Source of the DNA: Molossus alvarezi
Lineage: Eukaryota > Chordata > Mammalia > Chiroptera > Molossidae
Reading direction: 5' to 3'
Length of the DNA stretch: 64,000 nucleotides
Assembly: GCA_037176705.1 (NCBI GenBank)
Contig: CM073907.1
Location: 9,951,001-10,015,000 of the forward strand
Position numbers and translations under genes: made by a program. Below the pieces are notes generated by a model, which was not told the origin of the DNA, did no database searches, and saw only the letters and a list, made by a program, of their open reading frames with translations. Shown here one piece after another: positions 21,232-32,999 of this stretch (positions are counted from its first letter, which is position 1; each line of letters starts with the position of its first letter).

Positions 21232-21295
21232 CTAGCCGGATGGAATGGTAGCCCGACGGAATGCTAGCCGGATGGAATGCTAGCCGGATGGAATA
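21232..21295. repeat. 16-bp minisatellite, four copies
   Basis: Unit CTAGCCGGATGGAATG at 21232, 21264 and 21280 (last base of the final copy differs). The copy at 21248 is GTAGCCCGACGGAATG. Confidence 0.97.
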
Positions 21296-23170
21296 CATGT
21301 CTTCTCCTTGTGTCATAAATACAATCGAGTTTGAAATATATTCCAGCTTCCTATTCATCCTGCATCCAGCCCTGGTCTGGTCCTTTTTCCAAACCCATTC
21401 TGTATATTCCTTAGCATCTGACCACTGGCTCTTCCCCACTGTAAGGGATAATGCATCTTTCAGATATCACCTTAGACAAGAAGTCATGCATGAGAGTTAA
21501 TAACCATCAAATGCACCTATTTCCTTTCCCTATAAATTAGAGCATGCTTTCCTACTGAATTTTGCAAGAAGGAAAACAGACTCCCTCCCGCTGATGCAAG
21601 GAAGTAATGCTAAATCTCCCTTAAGATTCTCCTTGGCTTCTTACAGCTGGGTGTTAGTACCTTTTTATATGCAATTTTACTTCATTTAGTCTTTAAGGTT
21701 GTGCCTGAGGTTAGTTTAAAAGGTTAGTTAAATGTTAATGGATGTTAATGCTGCAATTAAATTGTTAAATCAATTGAAAACTGTGGCTCAGGCTCGATCT
21801 GCCTTAGTGCTGGCCCAGCAGCATTGGCGTATAAATTAAGAGTTGTAAATCTGGTGAAGTCTAATTAGAGACCAAATTTCTCATTTATCTTATTTTCACA
21901 GGACTGTAAGCACTGATAGATAATCAACGAAGGGCTGAAACTTTTTAACATTAAAAAACTATTTTATCTATTTCAGGATTCAGGTGACTGATTATAATTC
22001 AGATCCAATTACTGTAAAAGGTCAGATGTGAAATGAAGTTCCTTTCAGACACTGTAAGTTTTATTTCACAACTTTGCATACCACCCTTCCCCACCTCCAC
22101 CCCCACCCCCAAAAGCAAATCTATATACATTATTCAAGACCAACTTTAATGGCATCATAGAGTAACCTCTGTGCTAAACAGTGTGTTTGATAGACTGTTG
22201 TGTGAAGTAAAAGAGGTAGAGATGGATTTGGATTCTTTGCAGCAGATTCGTCAGTGGGCAAAATTTAGCCTGGATGGATGTCTAAGGAGAGGATTTTTCA
22301 TCGCTGTTTCAGATCGGCTGTGACCACCTTACTTTACCCAACATCTGAGAACAGATGTGTCAAGATTCCAAATGAGAGACTATGTCCATCTTAAACTCAG
22401 TTCACTGTTGTAGAAAAACTGTTGAAATTATGGCATGTGAGTCAGCCTCCGTTCCACTATATTTGATCGCATTAAAAATATTCTCTGCACTCTTCTCTCA
22501 ATTATGGCCCTTAATCAGGTGATCTAACCATAGCTACTGACATTATAAATGCTGACATGAAGACATGTTAATTTGCACCTAAACTGCAGAGTCAAATATT
22601 GTCTTTCCACTAAACAGAAACACTCCAAGGTTTGGGTTTGCAAAGCTATCCCTTTATTATAATTACGACCACTACTATTACCACTATTACTATTATTGTA
22701 AAGATCTTAGGGGAAAATGCTATTTTCTTTAAATGCTGATTTCGTTAATAAAAATGTTCTGCCCAGAAAAATACTACTTTAGGAGAACAAGTTATTAATG
22801 GCTATTCAACTAGGTCTCGTTCCTCGAATGAAAACAAAAGCCCTGCCCTTCCTGGTGTTAGGAGTCCAGTTTCAGCTTTGATTAAACCACAGAAGAACGG
22901 GAGAGAGCCAATCACTGGGCAGATCGGACCTTCTAAACTTTTTGCTTTCTTAATTTGGTCATGAATTCAGATCACCTGAAATTTTGGATCATAGACTTTG
23001 GGGAAAATGCCACATTAGGTTGCCTGTCTGTGAACAAATGAAAGAGATGTTCTTTGTTTGTTTTTTTTTACTTTTTCTTCACCCTTAAAGGAACACTGAT
23101 TTCCTGACAGCATAATGTGTCTTGTCCGCAAGCACTGCTAATTGTAAGTACTTGGTTTGGAGCATGGAGC
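21296..23170. other. repeat-poor stretch, candidate conserved non-coding DNA
   Basis: No interspersed repeat was recognised across almost 1.9 kb. The part 21640-22070 is rich in TAAT/ATTA-type cores (TTAATGCTGCAATTAAATTG, GTCTAATTAGAG) of the kind bound by homeodomain proteins. Conservation cannot be tested here. Confidence 0.35.

Positions 23171-23172
<2 letters not shown>

Positions 23173-23219
<47 letters not shown>
23173..23219. repeat. (TC)n microsatellite, perfect
   Basis: About 23 uninterrupted TC units in unique DNA, not tied to a SINE. Confidence 0.97.
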
Positions 23220-23224
<5 letters not shown>

Positions 23225-23634
23225 AAAAGTGTGTTTGAGTGGCTTTAATTTGGTCTTGCATCCAGCTTGACCTTGGACATCAGTATATTCTGCTGCATGT
23301 GTCTTTAGCATGTTGCAAATACAGAGGAAGAACTTACATGTTCTCTAACCATTTAAGGAGAGGCAGGGACGTGGTCTGGAAAGCCCCAAACATAAGAAGT
23401 CACCTTCAGACTGCCCTGAGAGAGCTGACATGAAGAACCCCATTACTTTTATGGGCTTGACCTGGTCCCTCATAAAACCTTCCTCTGTGATTTCTCAATA
23501 CAATACGAATCCTGAAGACACCCAGGAAAGGAAATGAAACCCTCCCGGCTTGTATTTAAACTTGACCCCAAAGCATATACATTTATTGGACTCATAAACC
23601 CAACTCAACCAGGGCATTTATAAATGAGGATCAT

Positions 23635-23868
23635 GCCCTGGCTGGTTTGGCTCAGCGGTTAGAGTGTCAGCCCACAGACCAGAGAGACCCGGGTTCGGTT
23701 TCCACTAAGGGCACGTACCTCGGTTGCAGTTTGTCCCCGGCCCTGGTTGGGGTCGTGTGGGTGGCAACCAGTTGATGTGTCTCTCTCACATCGATGTTCC
23801 TCTCTCCCTCCTGCTCTATCTGAGGATAAATGCAAAAATGTCCTCGGATGAGGATAAAAAAAATGAAT
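23635..23868 (+). mobile_element. Ves-A SINE
   Basis: Head at 23635, B box GGGTTCGGTTTCC, CT body, CCTCGGATGAGGATAAAA end. A short imperfect TSD (AGGATCAT at 23627-23634 and again near 23869-23877) is likely. Confidence 0.93.
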
Positions 23869-23878
23869 CAGGATCATG

Positions 23879-25517
23879 GGCTGCGACATCACCAGTGATG
23901 ATATCATTGTTACATTATCAAGGACTATGTCTGAACATCTCTCTGCCCAGCGAGCCACTGCAGGGGAGAGCAGACCTGTGGAGTTCACGGAGGATCTATC
24001 AGAGACCGAAGATAAAATTAGTAGCTTTTCCAGGGCCGATTTTGTGAGGAGGAATGTGCCGAGCAACCAAAGGACAGGGTGACTGGAAATCAGGCCTCAT
24101 TTTCCACTCCGCACACCTGTCCTCAGATGTTAGAGAGGCCGATGGGTTTGGTTTGGGAAACTGAATGTATCTGTACTATCAAAGTTCTTATTATCTGCCC
24201 CCGTCTTTGTCCAGGTTTTATAAAGAAGGGTGCGTGGAAGGATCTTGGAGGGATGAAGGGTCTTGGAGAATTGCAACAATGAAGGGTAGCTCACTACACC
24301 TAGGGTCTCATCATTAGCACCCCCCCCATTACCCAAATACAGGGGAGCACAGTGAGCACCAGGTAGAGACCCGAGAACAGGCATCACTGCAGGTTCCTCA
24401 GTCCACCTACCTGCCCAGCAAGGCAGCCCATCCGGATCTCTCACAGAGGATTGTGGAGACAGGGGGTTAGCAATTTCCTTCTCTTCCTCCCTCCCTCCCT
24501 CCCTCCCCAGTGCCCATCTGCCCCACCCCCACCCCCACTCCACTCCACTCCTGGCCACACAGGCCAAGTTCCTTGCTAGCAGCAGGGAGGCTCAAAGGTT
24601 TTCGTGATCCGACTGTTTTCAAACAGGCTGGGCTCCTGTGAGCCTTCCCAGCTGTGACTAATAGCCAAAAGAAGGGTAAAGAAGCTTCTCCAGCCTGCAG
24701 GCTTCAGACAGGCAGGCTCTGGGGGAAACAAGAGAAAGCCATTAACTAACCACAGTGTTATCTTGATGCTGGAGGAGGAACCGGGGAGGGCCGCCTAATG
24801 AACTGGCCCGAACCTGCAGCCTGAACGCGCCTCCGGGACTGTCCTAGAACAAACAGGGCCCAGACGCTCAGTTCCTGCATCAGGAGAAAAGGTGGTTCAC
24901 TCCTCCGAGGAATTGGGGGGTTGGTATAACTCTGTGATATGCTCTCTCTCCTTTTAAAATTGTAACTTGCCTGGTCTGTTCAGGTCTGCGTGGGAGGGCT
25001 GGTGTGGGGGGAGCTTGCTTAAACACACTGGTTAGAAAGTGCATTGATACAGAAGACAGGACAGCAAGGCAGCAGAGGATTTCTTTGTCTCGTTCCTAAA
25101 CCACAGCTCTGTTTTTCTGTTGTGGCTTCACGCAAGTTAGAGATCTCCCGTGAAATCCTCCAGCCCTCCATTCCTGCGCTCCCGCCGAGAGGAGGTGAAG
25201 GTGCAGGCAGGCCCATCCCCACAGCCCGATGGCTTCTCAACTCAGAAATCCCCACGTGGCCAGGAGCCCGAGATTTTCCAGCGGTGACTGGGTTTCTCAG
25301 TCAAATCCCCCAAACGGTTCATTTTCGAGGAGGCTTAACTGAGTCCGTTATCATTTCGAAGAATTTCTGGATGCGAAGCGGTTGTAGAACATCAAGTTCT
25401 TACTGCGTCACTCGGTAATGACTGAGATTGGAGTGTGCTTTGTAAGGGTTACCCTCAAGGGTGGCCAAGGGGAGTGCCAACTGCACCCTGCACAAGACTG
25501 GTCTTGGAGTCCGTAAT
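23879..25517. other. unique sequence, GC-richer, no gene seen
   Basis: Holds a CCCT run at 24488-24507 and a C-rich stretch at 24518-24548. Overlapping open frames at 24130-24567 (minus) and 25044-25418 (plus) lack any recognisable domain. Confidence 0.4.
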
Positions 25518-25999
25518 AGGAAGGAGGGAGGGAGGGAGGGAAGGAGGGAGGGAGGGAGGGAGGGAGGGAAGAAGGAAGGAAGGAAGGAAGGAAGGAAGGA
25601 AGGAAGGAAGGAAGGAAGGAAGGGAGGGAGGAAAGAAGGAAGGAAGGAAGGAAGGAAGGAAGGAAGGAAGGAAGGAAGGAAGGAAGGAAGGGAGGGAGGG
25701 AGGGAAGAAGGAAGGAAGGAAGGAAGGAAGGAAGGAAGGAAGGAAGGAAGGAAGGAAGGGAGGGAGGGAGGGAAGAAGGAAGGAAGGAAGGAAGGAAGGA
25801 AGGAAGGAAGGAAGGAAGAAAGGAAGGAAGGGAGGGAGGGAAGAAGGAAGGAAGGAAGGAAGGAAGGAAGGGAGGGAGGGAGGGAGGGAGGGAAGAAGGA
25901 AGGAAGGAAGGAAGGAAGGAAGGAAGGAAGGAAGGAAGGGAGGGAGGGAGGGAGGGAAGAAAGAAAGAAGGGAAGAAAGAAAGAAAGAAAGAAAAAAAG

Positions 26000-26040
<41 letters not shown>

Positions 26041-26211
26041 GGGAGGGAGGGAGGGAGGGAGGGAGGGAGGGAGGAAGGGAAGAAAGAAAGAAGGGAAGAA
26101 GGGAAGAAAAAAAGAAAGAAAGAAAGAGGGAGGGAGGGAGGGAGGGAGGGAGGGAGGAAGGAAGGAAGGAAGGAAGGAAGGAAGGAAGGAAGGAAGGAAG
26201 GAAGGAAGGAG
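25518..26211. repeat. 694-nt homopurine GGAA/GGGA/GAAA array
   Basis: The plus strand has only A and G from 25518 to 26211. Blocks of GGAA are punctuated by GGGA runs and an AAGAAGG junction. Junctions start at 25569, 25633, 25705, 25773, 25841, 25893 and 25957 (the last reads AAGAAAG), so spacings are 64, 72, 68, 68, 52 and 64, all multiples of four. The right third (25957-26150) shifts to GAAA and GA units. Open frames of up to 280 codons on both strands are simple-repeat artefacts. Confidence 0.98.
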
Positions 26212-26550
26212 TTTAATCCAATGTCCCAATTCAGGAAACCATTGTTTAGCTCAGATTCCCACTTGAATCTTGCTTAGCTTTATTTTTACAGAAGATTTTC
26301 ATTCGAATTAGGTCACAGAATTCTTTTTTCTTTTTGGGGGGTGCTCATTTCAACCAGCGTGTACCCTCATATCACGGTACTTTGCTTGTGTGGCTTTCGT
26401 GCACAAAAGTGACAGCAACGGTCTGCCCTCTGGTGTCTCACTGCCGCAGATCCCAAGTGTCCTTTGGAGCCAGCGTGCAAGCTGAGTCCCTGAAAGGTGA
26501 ACAGGCAGCTCTCTGTGCAAGGATTTGCAAAGAACGGCGATTCCAATGCC

Positions 26551-26770
26551 TTCTTTTCTTTTTAATTTTTCTTTTTCTTTATTGATTTTAGAGAGAGGAA
26601 GGGAGAGAGAGATAGAAACATCGATGAGAGAGAGAACATCGATTGGCCGCCTCCTGCATCCCCCCCCCCGGGATCGGGCTCACGACCTGGGCATGTGCCC
26701 TGACCGGGAATCCAACGGGCGACCTCTTGGTGCAGGGTCGATGCTCAACCACTGAGCCACCCCGGCCGTG
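26551..26770 (-). mobile_element. Ves-B SINE
   Basis: Minus-strand head ends near 26770, GA tract 26591-26612. A run of nine C at 26660-26668 differs from the usual GCCCCCCACTGGGG segment. No clear TSD. Confidence 0.93.
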
Positions 26771-26889
26771 GTTCACTGACTCTTAACCACCAGCATGCAA
26801 TCCTGTTGTGCAAAGCTCATCATGGGGCATTATTATGACACGCAGTTAGTATTTCTGTGAAAACTCACTCCTTCAGAGCCTTAAGACGT

Positions 26890-27005
26890 GCATAATTTAA
26901 CCCTGCAATTCCAACTTTTCTAAGAAAAATAATCAAAGAAATACGCCAAACTTTTCTTCCAAGAACATTTACTACAGCAGCAATCATGTTAGAATATGCT
27001 TTTCT
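26890..27005 (+). mobile_element. L1 ORF2 fragment, diverged
   Basis: CCCTGCAATTCCAACTTTTC and CATTTACTACAGCAGCAATC follow the order of the L1 ORF2 distal block. Frameshifted. Confidence 0.5.
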
Positions 27006-27164
27006 AAAACTGTGATGTCCCTGTCCCCGTGAGAGGGTCACTGTCCTGCAAAAAAATTTTTTTTTCTCTTTTATTTAATACCAGGTACTTGCTAAGCAAA
27101 CATGTTCTTCTTGAGTGAACAATGAGAAATTTAGGTGAATCTCACAGGAATCACTGTAGTGTGC

Positions 27165-27585
27165 TCGTCTGCTCAGTCTGTGTACCACTGTCTGGGTGGT
27201 GGAAACAACAGAATTTATTCCTCACAGGTCTGAAGGTGGGAAGGTCCAAGGTCAAGGTGTTGGCAAGAGAGTTTTCATGCCGAGGCCTTGGGCTAATAGG
27301 GGGCCACCATCTGGCTGTGTATTCAAATCTCCTCTTCTTTGTGCATTTGTAGGAAGAGGGGGAAAAGGAGAGAGAGAGGGAGGGAGGGAGGGAGGGAGGG
27401 AGGGAGGGAGGGAGGGAATTTTCTTTGTCTTTTCTTCTAATAAATACTCTAATGCTATCAGGTCAGGGATCCACCCTCATGACCTCCTTTAACCTTAATT
27501 AGCTCCTTAGAGCCTCCTCCACACTGGGGGGTTAGGGCTTCAGCATATGAATTTGGGGGAACAGAAGCATTCAGTTCATAATATA
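27165..27585 (-). mobile_element. ERVL-MaLR LTR with GGGA expansion
   Basis: Reverse-complement MaLR landmarks appear in order: CAGAATTTATTCCTCACAGG, GGTCCAAGGTCAAGGTGTTG, the GGGA array, CCACCCTCATGACCTCC, GGGTTAGGGCTTCAGCATAT and GAATTTGGGGG. It is the same class as the LTRs at 5.7 and 12.3 kb. Confidence 0.8.
27358..27417. repeat. (GGGA)n microsatellite in LTR
   Basis: A pure GGGA run follows a short GA run, at the LTR position matching the CT tract of the 12.4 kb copy on the opposite strand. Confidence 0.97.
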
Positions 27586-29480
27586 CAGTTTCCTCGTTGG
27601 TAGAGGTTTTTCTTAATGGGCTAGTCTTGGGATAAATAGCTCACTGAGCCTCAAATAAGATGGTTTATTTAGGCCGACGAAACTTCCCACCATAGCTTGA
27701 AGAGAGTTCTCTTTGCTGGCAGAGGGTCTGGGCTCTCTCCCTAATTGGCTATGTGACCAGACACAGAGCCCACCACCTTCCTGAATCTTGATTAGTACAA
27801 CGTTAGAAAGAGGAGACCAGACCAGATGTCCACTCAAGATTCACTGAGCTCTCCACTGCACACATCTGGGACTGCTTCTTGTAGCTCAGTGTTCTCACAC
27901 CTGTGAGGCACCTGTCAGGAATTTCATAATCAAATAACGTAGTGTACAAAATTTACAGGTATAAAAGCGGCATGGACAAATAATTTACTCATGCGTACTT
28001 ATTTTCTCACCGGGTCCATTGATAGAGTCTTGTGGATTATGGTCTAGTCAACAGAATCAACTACATAGAATTCTTTTTCATTCGGTCCTTGAAGTTGGAA
28101 GCCAATGGAATGAAATATAACTCAAATTTAAGGGAGAAATTGGATCCATACTTGGAATTTCAGCACAAACAGGAACCAGGAGGAACATTCCAGGGAAATG
28201 ATGTAATTCATTTTTATGAGTAGAATATTAGCGAACATATTTCAAAACCTGGGCCTTCTTAATACTTTCTATGTTTATATTTATTGCCTATTGATTTCCT
28301 CCATATAAGCTGTAAAACAAAGACCATTTTGTGTGATGAGCTCCTAAGACCAATGATATAAACAAGTTGGTAAAGACACAAAAGGAAAAGGAGAAAAATA
28401 TAAATATCAAATTTTGTGTCAAGAGATCTGTAAAAATTTCAAGGGTTAGAGGTTATCGACTTTGGTCTGACTCTCGGGTTATTCTTCAGTCAGCTAGATT
28501 TTAAGAACAAACCGCTGGTCAGGTTGTTGGAGGAGTTGAAACAATCAGCCTCAGAAGGGGTTGTAATTTTAGTGAGTAAAATCATCCCTTGAGTCAAGAG
28601 TTTAGAAAATGCTCCAAGATTCTTAGAGACCAAAGTTTCTCTTCAAGTGTTTAGTATTTTAATAAGTAATTAAAAGACACTCATTAAACAATTTCCACTA
28701 ATAGAACCCACTGGGCATAGATGCCTCAACTCTCCAAGGCTTTCTGGGTGTGTCTTTCCATGTAGTATTTGTAAATGTTTTATAAATCTTTTTTCCATCC
28801 TGCTTCTCACCGCATCCCCTCATTGGCTTGAATACAATCAAATTACTGGTCTCAACATACGCCATTCTAGAGCCAATTTCAAGCTACACTGGACTAAGTT
28901 GGATTTTAAGAGAGTAAGATTCAGAAACAATGATAAAAAAAACAAAAAAACATAAATGGGGAAAGACATTAATTTTAAGGATGAGGAAGCACCAAGAAAC
29001 AATGCTCTCAAGGTAAAGCTATTTTCAAAAGAAGTTTAACCTGGGCAATTATCCAGAGAAATGAGCTTGGATAACCAATTTGGAGAGACCCAAGATAAGA
29101 CAGAAAATTTGTAATTTAATTATCTGGTTATGCTGTCTCCATAGCTTCCATTTTACATGTAACCACTAACTATGTTTTTAGTTTTATAGTCTATAACATT
29201 AGTCATATATCTCCTGATAACTCTATAATGTGGAGACAGGGAGAAACATTCTGACAACACAACCTTAAATAACTTCCAATCTCTCTTTGTTATTCTGTTT
29301 TCTTTTTATCCCTGAAATAATTACTAGCGGGGATTTTGTTGGTTTATTTTCTGTGTTTTTTTTTTACCATTTAAGTGCAAAATTTTGTGAAAGCAAGGTT
29401 CTTTTCTGCCTTGTTTACCTCTGTTCCTAAGACCTACTACTATTCCCTGGCATGTAGTCTCTCAGAACAACTTTGATATG
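27586..29480. other. unique sequence, no gene seen
   Basis: AT-rich, with no named repeat. Short open frames (for example 28032-28223) look random. Confidence 0.45.
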
Positions 29481-30234
29481 GGAGGAATGAACGAATGAAC
29501 AGACGGGATAGATGGATGGATGAATGAACGGATGGATGAATGGATGGCTGGCTGCCTGGATGGATGGATGGTTGGATGGATGGATGAATGAATAGAAGGA
29601 TGGACGAACGGACGGACGGATGGTTGGATGGACGAATGAATGAATTGGATAAAAGAATGAATGAATACATGAAAGAATGAATGAATGGATTGATGGATGA
29701 AGAATGGATGAATGAATGAATGGATGGATGAATGGATGAATGAATGGATGGATGGATGGATGAATGGATGGATGAATGGATGGATGGATGAATGGATGAA
29801 TGAATGGATGGATGGATGAATGGATGAATGAACGGATGGATGAATGGCTGGCTGGCTGCCTGGATGGATGGATGGTTGGATGGACGAATGAATGAATTGG
29901 ATAAAAGAATGAATGAATACATGAAAGAATGAATGAATGGATGGATGGATGAATGGATGAATGAATGGATGAATGAATGGATGGATGAATGAATGGATGG
30001 ATGGATGAATGGATGGATGGATGAATGGATGAATGAATAGAAGGATGGACGAACGGACGGACGGATGGTTGGATGGACGAATGAATGAATTGGATAAAAG
30101 AATGAATGAATACATGAAAGAATGAATGAATGGATGGATGGATGAATGGATGGATGAATGGATGGATGGATGGATGAATGGATGAATGAATGAATAGATA
30201 AACAAATGAACGGATGGATGAATGGATGGGTGGG
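29481..30234. repeat. 754-bp GGAT/GAAT array with internal segmental duplication
   Basis: Built from GGAT and GAAT tetramers with interspersed variants. A marker beginning GGTTGGATGGACG occurs at 29622, 29874 and 30067. The block from AATAGAAGGATGGACGAACG is present at 29591 and 30036 (445 bp apart). A GCTGCCTGGATGG marker recurs at 29551 and 29855. Long minus-strand frames (up to 297 codons of SIHPF type) are artefacts. Confidence 0.97.
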
Positions 30235-32368
30235 TGGTTTTAGTTGCCTAATCTCACTTGGGAGCAGCACTGCCGCCCTCAGAGCTGTTTGGCGCACATA
30301 GTGGGGAAGTCCTGTTTTAACTGGTTGGCCCAAGAGGCACCCACGAAATATTCATCCATTACTTTATATATCTTTTCAGCTGCAATTAATGAGACAAAGT
30401 TTTCATGACTTCAATTTTGACATCTGCTCCTCTTTAAAACGAGAAGACTAATGACATGTCCAGGAAATAGATTTGCCCGGAAGTCCTTGATTCCCAACAA
30501 ACACCTACCGACTACCTTTTCCCACAATTGCTGAGATTCTGTGATTTTTCTTTTCTCCAGTGTGCGTCCACTTCTTGTGGTGGTTCTGTTTACGAGCGAG
30601 CGAGACACCTTTTAGTTCATGTTTATGTGTGTTGTTTTTCTTAGTCCTTCCTCCTCCTTCTCTCTCTCTCTCTCTTTTTTTCCCCTAAGAGAAGATAATC
30701 AGGTTCTCATGTTACTACTAAGTGTTCTAGTGGATGGAAAAATGTTGCCACATGAGGTCATTGCTGCGTGGATGAACTTGTAGCCACTGACATATCAGAG
30801 AGCATCTAAGGGAAATATTAGAGGAGCCATCAAGACCGCTTCAAATTTCCTGATTGCATATATTAAAACAGGATAAGCTCCAATTACCGGAGTCCTCGCT
30901 TCAATATAATGGAGAATTGGAGCTGCGTGGGGATTCTGATCTCTCTGAGCAGCCAAGTGTATCCAAAAATATGAAAATAAAGTTTGCTATCTGGAGTGGG
31001 AAAATCAGCAGAGCTAAGGAGCCAGGCCCTATCATTTGGGGCAAGAAAAAAAACCAGGGGTTTTCAGAGTTCAGTTCGGGTTTGGAGCTTTTCACCCAAT
31101 ACAGGCGGACTTGAAATGCATCGCTTCGGATTTCTTTTTCCTGGTGATAAGTCCGATAAGATAGGGAAACTTAGCCTTAATGGCTCTCAACCTTTCTATC
31201 TGTGTCCAGAAAGTGACCATTTACAAATGTGAATGCTTTAGTGACCTCAGACCCAGTTGCTTCTGGGCCGGCCACAGCAAATGGGACTTCCAGTCCCAAC
31301 AACAGCCAAGAAACTCGTGCAAAGAGTTTCCCACCATCTATCTGAGGAGTTGCACCAAAGGCAGCTGCTGAGAACAGCTGTCTGCTTCTGGGACCATCTT
31401 AGGGGAGAGTGATTAATGAACTCACTTGGGCAGCGAAGAGCTCAGTTCGCTGATCCATAGCTGCAGCACAGGTATTGATGTGAGACTAATGAGAAATTTG
31501 ATGCTCAAATTTGAATGTTTATTCCAATTACCAACCAACAGATCCAAATTTTTTTTCCAAGCTCCAAACATTAACCTTTTGCAAGGAATGGGCAACATCA
31601 GACGGTGGCTTGATGCCGTGTGTTGGAACGTGCGTGCTGACGCGATGGGAGTGTGTTCTGACAAATGGTGTACTCTCCTGCATGTCGCTTTCCTTCTGTG
31701 TCATCTTGGGTTATTAGCCGAGGAAGGAAGGAAAGGAGAAAGCACCTCTCGTGTGCCTGTCACACTGGCGGCCACTTAGCACTAAACACTTGGATGTGGT
31801 GCAAAGTCCCTCCCAAATTAGCATGACCCTCAACTGAACGTGGCTGAGTATAGAGTCCAGAACCAGGGTTCTGAGAGTCTAGGTCTTCTTAGCCCTGACT
31901 TTTTCCCTTTAAGAGAGAAAGTAACCTTTACTCCGGTGAAAAAACCCATGTGGCAAAGACTGAAAAAAAAAGCATAAAATAAGAGAGTCATGGAAAAGAA
32001 TGAAGATACACAAGCCATAAAAGGGTTACAGCATGTATACTGCAGATTGACAATATGCATATATTGACTACTTCCCGCCCATCCCTGTCTGGCATTCATC
32101 TCAGACACTCTTTAATCCAATAAAGCTCCCTTCCATACTAGCCAGGAAAAGGATGTCCCAGCCTTCAACGTGGAGAGCTGGACAGCACTACCAACCAACC
32201 AGGTATCAATAGAACCTATGAGCCAGTGCAGAGTGGGAGAAATCAGGAGCCTGGATCTGTCCCCTCCTGGCTCCCGGCTTCAGGGTCTGCTCACATACAA
32301 GCTTGTAAGTGACACAAACTCCCAGGTCCCTTCCCACCCTGGGTGTTCCAGCCTTCTCTGCTTTTTTC
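30235..32368. other. unique sequence, no gene seen
   Basis: A CT run lies at 30659-30675. Overlapping chance frames at 30854-31779 have no recognisable product. Confidence 0.45.
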
Positions 32369-32382
32369 TCCACCTGATATTT

Positions 32383-32600
32383 CTTTTTCCTTTATTGATT
32401 TTAGAGAGAGAGGAAGGGAGAGGGAGAGAGAGAGAGAGAGAGAAACATTGATGAGAGAGAACATGGATTGGCCGCCTCCTGCACGCCCCCCCACTGGGGA
32501 TCGGACCCACAACCTGGTCATGTGCCCTGACTGGGAATCGAACTGGCGACCTCTTGGTGCATGGGGTCGACGCTCAACCACTGAGCCACACCGGCCAGGC
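32383..32600 (-). mobile_element. Ves-B SINE with perfect TSD
   Basis: Minus-strand head ends at 32600, GA tract 32403-32443. TSD TCCACCTGATATTT at 32369-32382 and 32601-32614 is 14 of 14. B box and body are well preserved, so it is probably young. Confidence 0.97.
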
Positions 32601-32614
32601 TCCACCTGATATTT

Positions 32615-32800
32615 TACATTCTTTGATTTTTCTCTCACAATGGACACATAATAGTTGATTAGTTTCAGGTGTACGACATAGTGATTAGGCGTTTATAGAA
32701 TGCACAAAATGATCACCTCCGTGTCTTGTACCCACCCGGCACCATACATTGTTATTAAAATATTATTGACTAAGTTGAACTTTACAGACTGACATTTCAC
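32615..32800 (-). mobile_element. L1 3' end, antisense
   Basis: GATTAGTTTCAGGTGTACGA, CATAGTGATTAGGCGTTTAT and ACATTGTTATTAAAATATTA are the reverse complement of an L1 3' UTR. Confidence 0.8.
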
Positions 32801-32829
32801 ATTTTCATTTATTTGTGTGTTCATCTCCT

Positions 32830-32990
32830 CTCTCAACCCAATCCAGAAATGAGTCCCACGGGGTGGGGTGTGGGGGTGTGTGTGTGACTGTCCCTTTGGT
32901 TTACTGCTGTATCCCCAGCAACTAGATGGGTGCCCCTTTGTGGGTGCTCCATAAATGGGTGAATAAATAAAAAAATGAGTTAATTAAAAT
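32830..32990 (+). mobile_element. L2 3' end
   Basis: TTTACTGCTGTATCCCCAGC at 32900-32919 and GGTGCTCCATAAATGGGTGA at 32943-32962 are L2 terminal landmarks. The GT-rich stretch at 32862-32888 is a local expansion. Confidence 0.72.
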
Positions 32991-32999
32991 ATTAGTAGG

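Noticed and set aside
21232..21295. CRISPR-like array
   Set aside because: Units are directly adjacent with no spacers, and the genome is mammalian. It is a minisatellite.
25044..25418. 124-codon plus-strand frame
   Set aside because: No recognisable domain and no supporting exon signals. It ends just before the purine array.
25435..26277. Open frames of 250-280 codons on both strands, rich in Gly-Arg-Lys-Glu or Pro-Ser-Leu-Phe
   Set aside because: They are the translation of the tetranucleotide purine array, which has no stop codons in several frames. The composition follows the DNA repeat and there is no coding signature.
29440..30333. Minus-strand open frames of 247 and 297 codons of SIHPF type
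   Set aside because: Translation of the GGAT/GAAT array, whose tetramer avoids stops in these frames. Internal duplications explain the protein-level repeats.
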